From contig CAIIXF020000003.1 in NCBI GenBank assembly GCA_903813345.2, positions 27,603,248 through 27,667,247 on the forward strand: 64,000 nucleotides of DNA. The letters run 5' to 3'. Under the pieces are notes generated by a model. That model was not told the origin of the DNA. It ran no database searches and saw only the letters and a list, made by a program, of their open reading frames with translations. A program made the translations under genes and the position numbers. Source of the stretch: Owenia fusiformis (lineage: Eukaryota; Annelida; Polychaeta; Sabellida; Oweniidae). Shown here piece after piece: positions 33,814 through 45,639 of the stretch; position 1 is the stretch's first letter, and each line of letters opens with the position of its first letter.

Positions 33814-35902
33814 TCTATAGTTTAAAAAGCGCTGAAACAAAATTTCACATGGGGGATTTATCAAATAATTGAATAAAAAACTAGCTCTAGTTCTTGGAAC
33901 ATAATGATAAATATCTCAGATAGGATTAACAAACAAGGTAAGCATCTTGTAAAAAATAGAAGAGTATTTAATCATCCAAGGTATATACAATGTCATTCCT
34001 GTGACTAAAATATCAAGGGTCCATATATTTGAAAATGTGAATAATATATTAAAAAACTAGAACCTAAGCATACTCTGAAAGTCATCCTAAAGGAACTCAA
34101 ACAGTTCGTATCCATTTCAGAAGAAAATTATTGGTATCGTATGTATGGGGACGGGATAACAATTTATGGTACTCTCCTTTATCGTACCAATAGAATATCT
34201 TCAAAGTTACAATCAGCCTATAAACAAAAAGGGAACATAACCTGTCCAAAAACGCCCATAAAAGCAATATATAATATTTTCCTTTATAATTTCCCCGTGC
34301 AGCTGTCCAGATGACAACGAAGATGTTCCAAGACGAAGACCTAATAAAGGAAGATGGAGGGAGGCACTCATACAGAAACAATCAAAAAGATGGTATTAAT
34401 TCAGCAATTTCCCACGAGGAAACCAGAGGGTCTGTATATAGCTAGCTGTCACAATATTTTAGAAACCAATTCCAACAAAATTAGATTTCATTGTTCAGGA
34501 AATATAATTAAGAACATAAAAACGACAAACTTTTATTTGGGTTGTCATTATTTTCACAAAGCAAGTGAAGCATACCATGAATGTTCTACTTGTAAAATTA
34601 AAAATCAAGGTTTCGTTAAACTTTAATCATCAAAAAAGGTTTATGCAGTCTTGCCAAATCTTAAAAAACTGTTTGTCGGTCTCATAAAAATATTCAGTAC
34701 TATAGTAAATTCAACAAATTGTTTTCTCCGGGCACTTTTTGGGAAACATTCCGAGTGCATACGGTTTGAAATAACATCCAATAACATGCCTCATTGAGTC
34801 TTTTTGGAGTATATGTAGTTTTCGTCCTAATCCGGTAAATGGTAATTAATTTACTTTTTATTTATTGCACAACAGTTGCCCCATACTTGTTCAAAAGTGA
34901 TGTCAACGCCAGAGTCTGACATTTTGTCCCCAGAGCATCTTGGTGTTTACCGACCTTATAGGCTCCGTCATTCCCGGAGGGCGTCCTTACTACGCTGCTG
35001 CGACCGTACGTCAACAGGAAAATGCCCACTGTCGCCGACAAACGTGAACACAACGCAAGAAAATTTTCCAAAAATAACTAAATTGAAAAAGCTGCATTCT
35101 TACCGCGACCTGTGCGATTATATAGTGTTCTCTGAGAATTTATGTGTATCTTATATTTGTTTATCGTATGAGCCTTTTTTTGGTGTTGCGTTGGATAAAG
35201 CTACCACCCGCTGTATTTTTATATCCTCTTTAGTTCTGAAAAACATTGTCAGCCATATCATGATTATTTCTATTTTATTTCTATTATATTGCGTGGATAA
35301 TGGCAGTACAAGGAAAGTTACAACCAACTCAATGTACAAAACGTATGGGAACAAAGCAAATATCTAATGGTTTTGCATCATTTGGTATATCTATTTTTCT
35401 GATTTTATTAGCACAAAAAGCTTAACAATCCTGTAAGTGTATTTTATAATGGTGATGCATGACATTACTTAGATGGCGATAGCATGTTTATGGAATAGCT
35501 AAATGCTCAGAGATAAATGTATCTACATTACAGGGCGTTTACAAAGTTCTTGCAAAAGTACTCTAATTTTTTGTCTCTCAATCAATTAGACTGATATGTT
35601 CACTCGGTAGATGGCCTTATTATCCCTTTGCAGGTTATCGACATCGACAAAACAATAACCATATTTTAATCTTGCCATCAAACAAATTGTTCCTGTCAAA
35701 TGGTCAGTACATACAATACATTTTGGGTCGTGGAATTGGGAGATAAGAGGACATAAATTCATTGCTAGTCGCCAGGCATAATATGATTGACCACAAAAAT
35801 TATTGTGTTTATTTAGTCAAGTGACTGACCAAATATATCATTCTGCTAAATCAGAGTTAGTCCATTTTACATACACTGGACGTAATGTTAAACCAATGTA
35901 TT
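33814..35902. other. Mostly gene-free stretch
   Basis: Apart from the doubtful terminal-exon candidate at 34862-35071, which lies in a conspicuously CpG- and GC-richer patch (34900-35065), I see only random open frames and AT-rich DNA. Confidence 0.35.
34862..35071 (-). CDS. Doubtful 69-codon ORF or terminal exon
   Basis: The minus-strand frame ends in ...TSLLNKYGATVVQ with a TAA stop that overlaps an AATAAATAAA polyadenylation-type sequence (34855-34864). The DNA of its right two-thirds is GC-richer than anything nearby. A possible splice acceptor (GGTCGCAG) lies inside, near 35001. This would fit a last exon of a minus-strand gene or a processed remnant, but I recognise no domain, and the other strand is also open here (34876-35367). 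Real coding status is uncertain. Confidence 0.2.
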   Translation of the reverse strand: MENFLALCSRLSATVGIFLLTYGRSSVVRTPSGNDGAYKVGKHQDALGTKCQTLALTSLLNKYGATVVQ

Positions 35903-36007
35903 CCGATTGAGTATTTTGTTCAAAATTGTATTCAACTTTATTTGAACAAAATACTCATTAGTCGGGCGCCGGTGCTGAAAATCGGAGCAAATGTGACCAC
36001 GGCATAA
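35903..36007. mobile_element. TAATGCC-family palindrome, copy P2 (left end truncated)
   Basis: The inner part of the left arm (CCGATTGAGTATTTTGTTCA) and a full right arm (GAACAAAATACTCATTAGTC, GGGCGCCGG, AATCGGAGCAAATGTGACCA, then GGCATAAT) are recognisable against P1. The outer ~45 bases of the left arm are missing, so the copy is broken. Confidence 0.75.
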
Positions 36008-36473
36008 TACGGAACACAAGAAAAGAAACAACCAATACTAAACCCCAATAGCCTTAACTTTGATTTTACACCCTCCTCCAATATTAAGGAACTAAATGGA
36101 TGGTTCGCTAATCGAGCTAATACTTAAAAAATACAGCAAACAGTTTAACCTTTACATAGAACATTATTAACACAATTGTAATATCCTTCAGATCATTAAA
36201 TTACTCCGAAATCACTTTGTGTTAACTCATCGGTAGGGATGGTGGGGATTGTTTTCTTAGATCGGTTGCACTGCTGAATGTTTCTTTTTCTTACAGTTTT
36301 TCAATCATTTTTGGTCATTTTCATTTTTGCTCTCTGAAATATTTATTCATATAAATTCAGTTTTAACGTATATTTACTAGTATCTAACTGACTCAAAAGA
36401 CATAGTACTCACTTTTGTTGTTGCTGGAAGTTTTTGATTTGTTTGCTTTTATTCGATATTATGTAATGCCTGG

Positions 36474-36509
36474 GTCTCATATGCTCCGATTCATCGGACC
36501 CTGGCATTA
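36474..36509. mobile_element. TAATGCC-family palindrome, 36-bp minimal copy P3
   Basis: Both termini survive (TAATGCCTGGGTC at the left and GACCCTGGCATTA-like at the right) with only ATGCTCCGAT left between. It is an extreme internal deletion of the P1-type element. Five bases later begins the CATTATTTCCACATTG element. Confidence 0.75.
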
Positions 36510-36514
36510 CATAT

Positions 36515-36806
36515 ATCGTCTCATTATTTCCACATTGTTATAACTCATTTTTGCAGGTTTTGAGTTAAGATAATACTATCATTCTCAATTTTTAAAAAGG
36601 AATTCATTTCTGAGGTCTATTTCAATGGATCTCAACTCATTTTCGAGATATCCAGTGCCACATTGATGTAAGGGCAAAACGAGGAAAAATGTTAGGCCCA
36701 CCTTGTCATATATCCGTTTGGGTTGGCAGAAGAGCCAATCAGATATCATGATTTTGATCATGTGACTAATCGTTATACAGTTACAATGTGGAAATAATGG
36801 GATGAT
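36515..36806. mobile_element. MITE with CATTATTTCCACATTG ends (292 bp)
   Basis: The left end ATCGTCTCATTATTTCCACA is mirrored on the right by ATCATCCCATTATTTCCACA when complemented. The interior has no gene. A third, isolated end of the same kind (complement ATCGTCCCATTATTTCCAAA) lies at 37841-37867, so the true element could extend to 37867 with an inner duplicated end. Confidence 0.65.
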
Positions 36807-37840
36807 CCCTTAATAGAATACTTTATAGGTTAATTAACAAAGGAGATCATGAATCACATCCGCGGCTATTTTTAGCCATTTTCGCATCTAAATGTGCATG
36901 TAATTTACAAAATAATGAATATATATGCATCAAAATATTAGAGACTAATTTGAAGTATGTTACTAACAAGTAGATAAGAGTAAATTGCAATACAATTGCT
37001 AGTTTTAGTTTGAGAAATAATATGTTTTACCATCTTGGTTGGCTTTATTCATTTTGAAATATTTTCCATAAATCAGTAAGTATAGAGCACAAATTTTCTC
37101 AATACTCAATCAATGTCCAAATTTTTTTAAACTCTATCACATATCTTGGATGTTCTTTTTGTAAAATTATTATTTGGTCAGTATTTCAGGTCCTAGACTC
37201 TGTTGTGTCTCTCCTCCCCCTTTTTGGGATATTTTATTTCTTCAAATTTCGCGACCAAATTATCTCCATCTAGGAAGATATTTACCCACGTGTTTTTGTT
37301 CTAAAACGGTAGATCCTATACAAATCTATATCATATTTGTCACCCTATTCTGGCCAAAAAAAGAAATCATATGTTGTTTTATATTGAAAAAGTAAAAAAA
37401 TACACAAAAATTCGCCCCCCTTTGACACTCTGACCTACTTTTGGCCCCATTTGCCCTCCTTTCTTTGATTTTATTGCACCTTCCTCAAAATTTTGAATGA
37501 CCTATAATATCCTACCTTTAGTTTTTACAGTATCTCTTCAACTTTGGAAGTGCCGGGGGAGGAATCTGTCCAATATTGTTATGAAAAATACATTTTACTC
37601 ATTAGGGATAATATATGAGACAATAAGAAAATGGAAGTGAATAAGAATTCAGTTTTCGGGGTAATTTTGATGTTTCGAAAACAAGAAACCATTAAAAAGA
37701 TGTGTTTTATTTATTGTTCATCAGAGAAGTTTGCTCTACAAGGCCGTTCATATACACAGGATTACTCATACGAAAAAACAAAAACCAAAAGTTATCTTCA
37801 ACCTCTGATTTCTCAATATCTGATCAGCTAAATTCCAATT
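36807..37840. other. Gene-free stretch
   Basis: Contains C-rich patches (CTCCTCCCCCTTTTTGGG near 37200, CGCCCCCCTTTGACAC near 37411) resembling words in the 50215-51778 element. No coding sequence was recognised. Confidence 0.35.
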
Positions 37841-37867
37841 GTAACAATTTGGAAATAATGGGACGAT
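37841..37867 (-). repeat. Solo end of the CATTATTTCCACATTG MITE
   Basis: GTAACAATTTGGAAATAATG then GGACGAT matches the complement of the left end at 36515 better than that element's own right end does. It could be the true right terminus of a 1.35-kb element or a fragment. Confidence 0.5.
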
Positions 37868-40800
37868 ATGTAGGCTATTATGTAATACTCGCTCAAAGCG
37901 AAATGTAATTTGTGTTTTTACATCCCTTATTTGTTAGCCCTTTTCTCCCTTCCTTATATCTTTCCCTGACAGTAGGTAGATTTATCTTACAAGTTTGTTT
38001 AGCTCGTTAATCTTTAATCTGCCAATGTCGAGGTCATGGACATCATTACCTGATATCCAATTTGTAACCTTCACTCATCAACTCGCTATAGTATTCTGAA
38101 AATGCTATGCAAAGTGGCTGTTATATCTAAAATGGGAGAAATGTTATGTCTTACAAGGAGAATTAAATTATGCTTCCTAATAACTACAAATTAGTATATA
38201 ATCAAAAGTGCTGCAGAGAAGCAATTTGTTCTTTCTCTGAGTCAAAATAATGTTGTATGTTCCTTTGGGATAGCACATTGAACAGATATAAACAAGGAAT
38301 TGCCAGGAAACGAATCAGTTTAACGCCAATGATTATCAAAGGGAATTAGGCAATGGTTGGATCTTTGAATTTGCAAACATTGCTGGATGCCATGGCCAGC
38401 TGCCATTTTCGGAGATGCATTTTCGGCAGTTATAACACTACCAGCTGAGGTAATAGAGATTGTGTCTTGTTTGTGATTTAATAAAAGACCACACGAGCGT
38501 CTTGCGCCACCCATAATAATACTCATCACCCTTATCTTTCTTATGTTTGTTGCACGCTTGGATGTTTTCTTTTTCTTCATTGCTGTGTTCAGTATAGCTG
38601 CTTATGTTTGATAGGTTCAACGAATCACTGGAAACCCTTTCTTAAAGTTTTAGCCTGACTCCCATGTCCATTTTCTTCAAGGATATTTTCCATGTAACTG
38701 TTTCCTCAACTGATGAATTATATCATGATTTTAAAAATGTGGACATAAGCCCTTCTCTAAACACATTGTTGAATTGCTGAATATACAAGTTCCTTTTCTG
38801 CAATGAGAAAATTGTCATTGAAGCGTTGATCTCCAGAGAGCTTTGATTTACGTATACTGTGGAATTAACCTTGAAATGTACTTTCGATAAGTGAGATAAA
38901 AGGTCTTACAACGGTACATTCAAATCGCTGTGCTCCATTGGGAAGTCAATGTCAAATTCAGTTTGGACTGTTTTATGTAAACGAGCATTAGGGCGACAAT
39001 CATCTTAGCAAGCGACGAAGTAGAGTGTTACACTACCTCAACAGTGCATCAAATATTCTGTTCAGGTTAGTGTTTCTTATATTCGTCCAAGGAATTTAAT
39101 ATATTTACAAATATTGAATTTTTTCTGTCACCTTTGTCAAGTAGAAACAGTCAATATTACCTATCTGACTCAGATAGGTAGTGACTCACCTAAGCAAGAG
39201 AGTGGTATTTCTCGCGTTTATGGATGTTCGCAGTTCGCTCTTCACACTAGGAGACACGAAAGTCTTTCCTTAAATGGATAGAATATTACCCATGATGCAT
39301 TCGCGAGGGATCAAATTTTTACTTCCTTGTTTTTCTCTCATTGGTTTAGCATTTGGATTTTCAGACCTATTTTTCAATCGCTATGTTCAATCAAATCTGC
39401 GTCCGATTGGACGAAAACAGTATCATAAACGATTGGTTTCTTATTAAACTCCAAATATCAGGAACATATCGACCAATCAAATTCTGTCCTTTTTGGGGTT
39501 TTTTAAGTACACATTTTCGTACCTTCTCGATTAAAGAGCGAACCGCGAAAAGGAGAACTGTCCAAAGCAGCAATGATGGGTTGTAGCAAAGAGACTGAAA
39601 TAATTACATTTGAGGAGACTTTCTAAGAATGGTTTTGAGGGTGCATTTCATATGGTTCATTACCAGTTATCAAAAGTAGCGCCTACATCGAACAGTTGCG
39701 CCTCAATCACATTTGCTCTACGGCGGGCGTACGGTGGCAGTCACAAAAACGATATAGAAAATCTACATCGCACTCCCGAGGCTGCATATTTCTCTCGATT
39801 TTGGTAAGCTAAGGCTATAAGACGGCTGCCGTAGATCAAACGTGACTGGGGTATTAGGGAACTATTTTGTGCATGAATTAAGTGTGTGTTTGAATTGAGG
39901 GTAAAACACCAACTTTGTAACCTATTTACTGATGTGCGTCAAGTACCAAGACTTTAATTATCTTAATCAATTGCATAAATGAAAGCCGTGTTCTGTGATA
40001 TTACAACTGTTTAATTTCCATAATATAACCAGGAATGTATATACTTCCACTAAGTTTGAATACGGAATAAGAGCGACACTTGCGAAACTAATTGACCACC
40101 CCTTGTAGATTCTTCTACCTGGTTAAGATACATGTACATGTAAGGTGCCTTTTAAAATTAACCATTTAGGGGTAGTAATTATTTCAAAGTATACATAGGG
40201 TGGCGTACAATTATTTACCATGGATATTTCAAATAACTAAATTAGTATTTCTCTAATCAGCTGTCAAAACAGGTAACCACAACTGCTTCAGTTTACAAAT
40301 GTTAACATATTTCCTCAACTCTTAAGTATTTTGATTGGTTTCTAATATTTCGACGATCGCATTCTTCAGAATTTTGAACATTGGTTTGGAAAATATGTTA
40401 AGTAAGACATCAAGCCTTATGACCCTGAAATGCTTCTGCGGTAAATACATTAATTCCACGATCGCATTCTTACTGTGGGTTCAAAACGTTAGGTATTTAC
40501 TTTGTTTGAAGAAGTATTATGGTGCACCAGTAATAATGCACCTTGCTAACCACTGAAGTAAATAGGGTTGATATGAAACGATGTAAACAATCTAAAATGT
40601 TCTATATTGAAGGACAATTAAACCGACGCTTAACATGTAAACACAAGTGTCAAAGTGGAATGACCAAAACGTAAATACATTATACTACGCAAAAACATAG
40701 CCAGTTATAAAGAAACGATCCACAATATCCCAAAATAAAGAACTGTCGCATACAAAACATGCAAAACTAATCTGAAGCACAGTGAGTATCTGAACTTAGT

Positions 40801-41844
40801 CTCAAGGTGATAGTTCTAGATAAGAATGTCAATGACATTTGCGTAATTTACCTTGTACAATTAATTTATTTCACAGCCTTGACTAATATCAAATGAAAGT
40901 AAATCAAATCGATGGACCTTCACTGACTTAGCTTTCCATCCAAAGCTTTCCATCAGTTTTAATGTTTCCTGTGTCACTTTAAGTTGAGACACGTAATTGC
41001 CCATTTGATGGTTTTCACTTTCAAAACTAACCATATTTTACTCTTGAAATTGTGTAGATTTAGCTGCACTAATAAACAGTTATGATCTGTTGGACCATCC
41101 TTTATGGATTCACTTAAAAAATTCAAAAATTCGGTATTAAATAATTCTTCTCTTAGCACATCCTTAATAAAAGTATACTCTTCGACTACAAATATGAATA
41201 GATCCCATTAATAGGCTTTAGTTAGATTCTGTCGTTTGCATCCTACCAATAATTTACCAAACATTGTCAAAAAGGTTGTTTACTCTTTATAATTGAAATT
41301 GAATCATTCGACTCAGTTTTAACAAGTCAGAACTTAACAGATTAAGTTGTATGTTTTTCTATCGTTCTTCATCTACAAAATATCCTACGTAAGGGTAGGG
41401 TGACTTTTTACCCCCCAGTGAGTTATTCTGTTACGAAACACAGACGCAGCAACATGTTTAAGTTTAGATGTAAGTCTGTCCATACTTATCTGGCGGTGTT
41501 CTATCCTATTTGATGTGAAAGATCCATCTTATATTCTACAATGTTAAACTAAAATCAGAAAAGCATTCTTCATATTTTCACAAAGCGTGTTTTAACGTTA
41601 CCCAATATTTTGTTTCTCGGCGCAGATAGAGATATAAGAATATGATATTGCATAAAACTTCAGAACGATCTGTTTCCAATTAACCACGTTGACAGTTCAT
41701 TATGTTAGTGATAGTAAATAGGAAAATTATGATTCGAATTTCTACTTTATAGTAGACCTATTCGACATTTATCTTCTTACTCCAAAAGTTCAGAAATAAA
41801 TGCAATGGCGCTACACCACTACTGTCTGTAATTAGGACCATTGC
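37868..41844. other. Gene-free stretch
   Basis: Four kilobases without a recognisable gene, RNA or transposon end. Open frames of 60-86 codons exist on both strands, for example near 38320-38620 and 39353-39586, but they overlap on opposite strands and show no domain, signal peptide or repeat pattern. A real gene with short exons cannot be excluded. Confidence 0.35.
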
Positions 41845-42005
41845 AAAAGGGTAGGAGGTCTTATCAAATTATGGTCCTACTCTCCATTGATTTATATGGT
41901 GACCTAAATACAAATCTTTCCCTCATTATCTTTTACGCAATCAGGGCCAGCAAGGGCCGTTAAGAAAGGGGACCATAATCCCTATGGGACCATCATTTCT
42001 TTCAC
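41845..42005 (+). repeat. 161-bp inverted repeat, left member
   Basis: Begins AAAAGGGTAGGAGGTC and includes CAATCAGGGCCAGCAAGGGC and GGGGACCATAATCCC. The complement of 48801-48962 matches along its whole length with scattered differences. The two face each other like terminal repeats of a 7.1-kb unit, but they may simply be two copies of one short dispersed repeat. Confidence 0.85.
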
Positions 42006-43327
42006 ACCATGCAAGGCCCCGGGTGTCGTTTTGTTTCGTTTGGTACACAAACTTAGCCCCAGTTACCAAATAAACCCTTGAAAGCCCATGGCTAAACCAC
42101 TGGACTTTTCTGAATGTGGATGAATACATGTACGTTATTTGAAAAATGGAAATCACCGATGTGATATATGGGTAAAATGATGCAAGACGTGATATTGTAT
42201 ATCCACAAATTGGCCAATCAAACACTGTAATGATATTCGCTGATAACGGAGATAAATGTGCAGTCTCATTTACAATTGTAACAGGATAACATTTTCGATA
42301 CTATCTACTTTCAATGGCAATAAAACAAACGCTTCTTCATCTTGGTTCATCTATCTTACGTACGAATATGCTCTTAACACAATAAAATTGTCGGGTTATA
42401 TATCTATCCAAATACTAAACAAACATTTCATTTTGAAGGGTCTTCTATATAATGCTACCACATCCTAATCTACATTGTAAAATACTCTAAAACAACTAAC
42501 AATATATATTTTTGAAACATTCCAATATGATTGATTGTACTACCAAGCAAATAAACAATGTCCTTCACCCATGTTCTAAACAGAGGGTAATAGAATATAT
42601 AATAGAATATATTTGAGTTATGAATTCAATTCTATTACGACGTCCTATTTCGTTTATCCGAGGACATATCTAAAAAATATTGCTCATTGTGGAATTGAGA
42701 ATTACTTTCAAGATATAAATCAGTCGACCTTCACTTTGATGTGTCCATCATTTCCCTGTAGATAAATCCCCAAAACTAAACAACATGTTATATTTAATCA
42801 ATCGTGTTAATACGCCTGGCCTATTTATGAGTTTTTCTTTACAGGTTTGGTGAAAGTACATACTTTATCATCATCAATATCACATAATGTAATATACAGT
42901 CATGTAAATTAACATATTATCTGAGAAACGAGGATTTACTTTGATCTATGCCACACAAGTAATGTGCATTCCGAACTGTTGTATTTTATTTCATACTTAA
43001 AGGTGTAGCAAGGTCTGCAGAGAGAATTTTTGCAAAATTTTACCTTTTCTGAGCTATCGGCATGACGTTTAGTTTAACATCTTCATCTTGCTACCAGTAT
43101 TTTTTTGAAGTGTATGGATATGGCTACATTAAATTAAACTTAAAGATACATCAAAAATAACTAACTGGAAATCTTTTTCATTTTTCTAATTATCGACGTG
43201 AGAACACCTGGCGGATATGATAGGGACTACGCATTTATTTCGTTCAATCTATTGATTCCCCATGATTAAGTTAAGGGAACTTTTTACTATACTCACCATG
43301 CTATCTGACCCGAACGAGCCAACTGGT
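42006..43327. other. Gene-free stretch
   Basis: AT-rich, with a short AGAATATATAATAGAATATA direct repeat near 42592-42611. No gene was seen. Confidence 0.35.
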
Positions 43328-43358
43328 GGTGAAACTGGTAACTACCTACTCGCATCTG
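43328..43358 (+). repeat. 31-bp dispersed repeat (CTACTCGCATCTG end)
   Basis: The 31 bases from GGTGAAACTGGTAACTACCT to CGCATCTG are identical to 52796-52826. At 52 kb the CGCATCTG part pairs with an inverted partner at 52483, so this is probably the right end of a transposon family whose left end is not recognisable here. Confidence 0.7.
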
Positions 43359-44000
43359 AGTTATTGGAACATCTGATCTGTCGCTCTATATGAATATATG
43401 CCCAATTAAAATATCTGGTATTGGAATTATACGAATTAGTTTATCAAAATATCTGAATTAGAATTATTATGAACTCGGTGATTTTCTGAGTTGTCATTTC
43501 TCTTTGTTTCACTCCTACTTCCCCTGAATATTTTGCATTTTTGGAATTGGAAAAATCTCATGGGAAATTGCTTTATCAAATTGATATAGGTCTATGATTT
43601 AATTTATTTACGGGTGTTTTATTTTCAATTCGTTATTAAAACAATTGTCTGATGATGAATTTTTCCATCGTCATTTTCAATTAAGATATGGTAAATCCAT
43701 CCGTCCGTCCGGAACATTGCACAAATTCTAGGACGAATTATATTCAAATTTGGTGACAAATAAGGACGATACGCCAGAGATCCCAGTTAACATCACCAAA
43801 CTTACAAAGGAATAGAATAGAGCAGATCAAGCAGATCTTCTTGACTTTGGAGATTATCATCAATTATATATCATCTTTGCGATTTCAACACTTTGCATTA
43901 ACATTATTTATTTATCTTCTTTCTGATTTGTGGCCTGTAAAATTCAAAATGGCCGCTGAAAACCTTGAATTGGCCGAAATTTGGAGATTTCACCGATGTA

Positions 44001-45075
44001 CGAGGGGTGATCGATAAGTAATGGACGCTTTTTACACAGATACTTTTTATGGACCAATCCCTTTGATTTTCATACCAGTGATACATCATTCAATTATCTA
44101 TCAATTTTGAAGATTTGAAGACAAAATGTATAATACATGTTGATATATCTTTATTTCCGTGAAGGAGGTACAGATACCCCGGGACCGACATTTACGCCAC
44201 ATATTCAGTTTTTAGCTAGTTTGGCAAACTTCGTTAGATTTAAACTTTTTGCAACAAGTGTTGTGTTCTTTCAAATATATTTGCTGACTAGTAACACATA
44301 AACAGTAAGTATTGTGATATCAGAGTGTTGTATGGAAGGGGTTTGCAGGTCAATTTGTCAATTTGTGGAAGAAGGGGTTGGTGAGAAAAGGAAATACCCT
44401 ACTCCATATAGACAATGCACCTGCCCACAGATCTTAAAATGTTCAGAAAACAGTATCCCTTGACCTCAAAATTGAGCCCTTGGCCAATGCACCATATTGT
44501 CCAGATCTGTCCACATGTGACTTATTTATTCCTATACTACTTATTTCTATAGAGAAAGGACGCAGCTTTATTGACATTGATGAAATAAAACAAAATGTGC
44601 AACTGCATCTTGCTACCATGTCAGAGAATTGAATGGATTCAGCCTTGTCTCACAATCTTTAGTTAAGAGGATGAGGAATTGTGTACATGTAGCACTTGAT
44701 GGAACCTATGTAGAGGGCCCTGTAGAATGAATGTGGCATGAATACCACATAGTGATGATAAAATCTTCAAAATCAACCCTGGCATAACAAAATGGGGGTA
44801 ATTTATGACCATAATAGTTTGTTTTGTTCAGCCTGCATTCAACTGCGTTGCATGTTAAACAAGCTAAAATAGCTTCAGAATGTTTAACGTCATGTCGGTC
44901 CCGGGGTACCTCCTTCACGAAAATAAAGATATATCAAAATATTACATGTTTTGTTTTCAAATCTTCAGAGTTGATAGATAATTGAATGATGTATCACTGG
45001 TAAGAAAATCGAAGGGATTAGTCTATGGAAAGCATCTGTGTAAAAAAGCGTCCATTACTTATTGATCACCTCTCG
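44001..45075 (+). mobile_element. Mariner-type transposon, copy M2 (1,075 bp)
   Basis: TA-flanked, with long inverted ends identical in layout to M1 (CGAGGGGTGATCGATAAGTA at the left, complement CGAGAGGTGATCAATAAGTA at the right, extending to the GGGACCGACAT box). The transposase remnant is on the plus strand. Length is close to M1 and shorter than a full mariner with these ends would need, so both copies derive from a deleted parent. Confidence 0.9.
44402..44632 (+). pseudogene. Mariner transposase remnant in M2
   Basis: The frame reads LHIDNAPAHRS, with the DNAPAH box that holds the second catalytic aspartate (codon at 44411). An in-frame TAA follows at 44435, then the frame continues with NAPYCPDLSTCDLF and EKGRSFIDIDE before stopping at 44630. 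The spacing between the two catalytic aspartates is about 35 residues, close to the 34 of DD34D mariners. The N-terminal helix-turn-helix half is absent. The copy is dead, but it keeps the catalytic box that M1 has lost. Confidence 0.88.
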
Positions 45076-45139
45076 TATATCCCTTATGTACAAATCAAAA
45101 GTTTTTACAAAAGTAGTTATATTTCAGCTTCATGAATAT
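44933..45139 (+). repeat. 207-bp direct repeat, first copy
   Basis: ATCAAAATATTACATGTTTT through CTTCATGAATAT, covering the right end of M2 plus 64 bases of flanking DNA, is repeated without any difference I can see at 45433-45639, exactly 500 bases away. Confidence 0.95.
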
Positions 45140-45179
45140 GAAAAATAATAATATATGTGCCACGATAGTGACATAAACG

Positions 45180-45434
45180 ATTTATAACATACCTATGATG
45201 ATGTAGACTGGTCAGAGAGTACCGTTTTCTTATAGAATTGACAAACAAATGGTTTGAAAATGATTGAAATGAGTTTAGAAAAATTGCTCGCGCAGTTTTA
45301 TCTTCGATTGATTGGTTATGACGTCAGCGCCTTGACCAATCAGAAAGTTAGCGGGCGCGGGCTTTTCAAAACTTATATTGGCCCGCTGTCTTGTGTACAC
45401 TTTGCACTAACATCATCATAGGTATGTTATAAAT
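45180..45434. mobile_element. MITE with perfect 25-bp inverted ends (255 bp)
   Basis: ATTTATAACATACCTATGAT plus GATGT at 45180-45204 is matched perfectly by its complement at 45410-45434. Inside is a second inverted pair, GATTGGT(45316)/ACCAATC, around TGACGTCAGCGCC and a GCGGGCGCGGGC patch. It lies between the two 207-bp direct repeats, its right end abutting the second. Confidence 0.85.
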
Positions 45435-45639
45435 CAAAATATTACATGTTTTGTTTTCAAATCTTCAGAGTTGATAGATAATTGAATGATGTATCACTGG
45501 TAAGAAAATCGAAGGGATTAGTCTATGGAAAGCATCTGTGTAAAAAAGCGTCCATTACTTATTGATCACCTCTCGTATATCCCTTATGTACAAATCAAAA
45601 GTTTTTACAAAAGTAGTTATATTTCAGCTTCATGAATAT
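45433..45639 (+). repeat. 207-bp direct repeat, second copy
   Basis: Identical to 44933-45139 and including a second, detached right end of M2 with its TA. After CTTCATGAATAT the two copies diverge completely (GAAAAATAA versus TTTATTCG). Confidence 0.95.

Noticed and set aside
39353-39586. Opposed 77- and 60-codon frames around 39.4-39.6 kb
   Set aside because: Open on both strands over the same bases, no recognisable protein features, no splice context.
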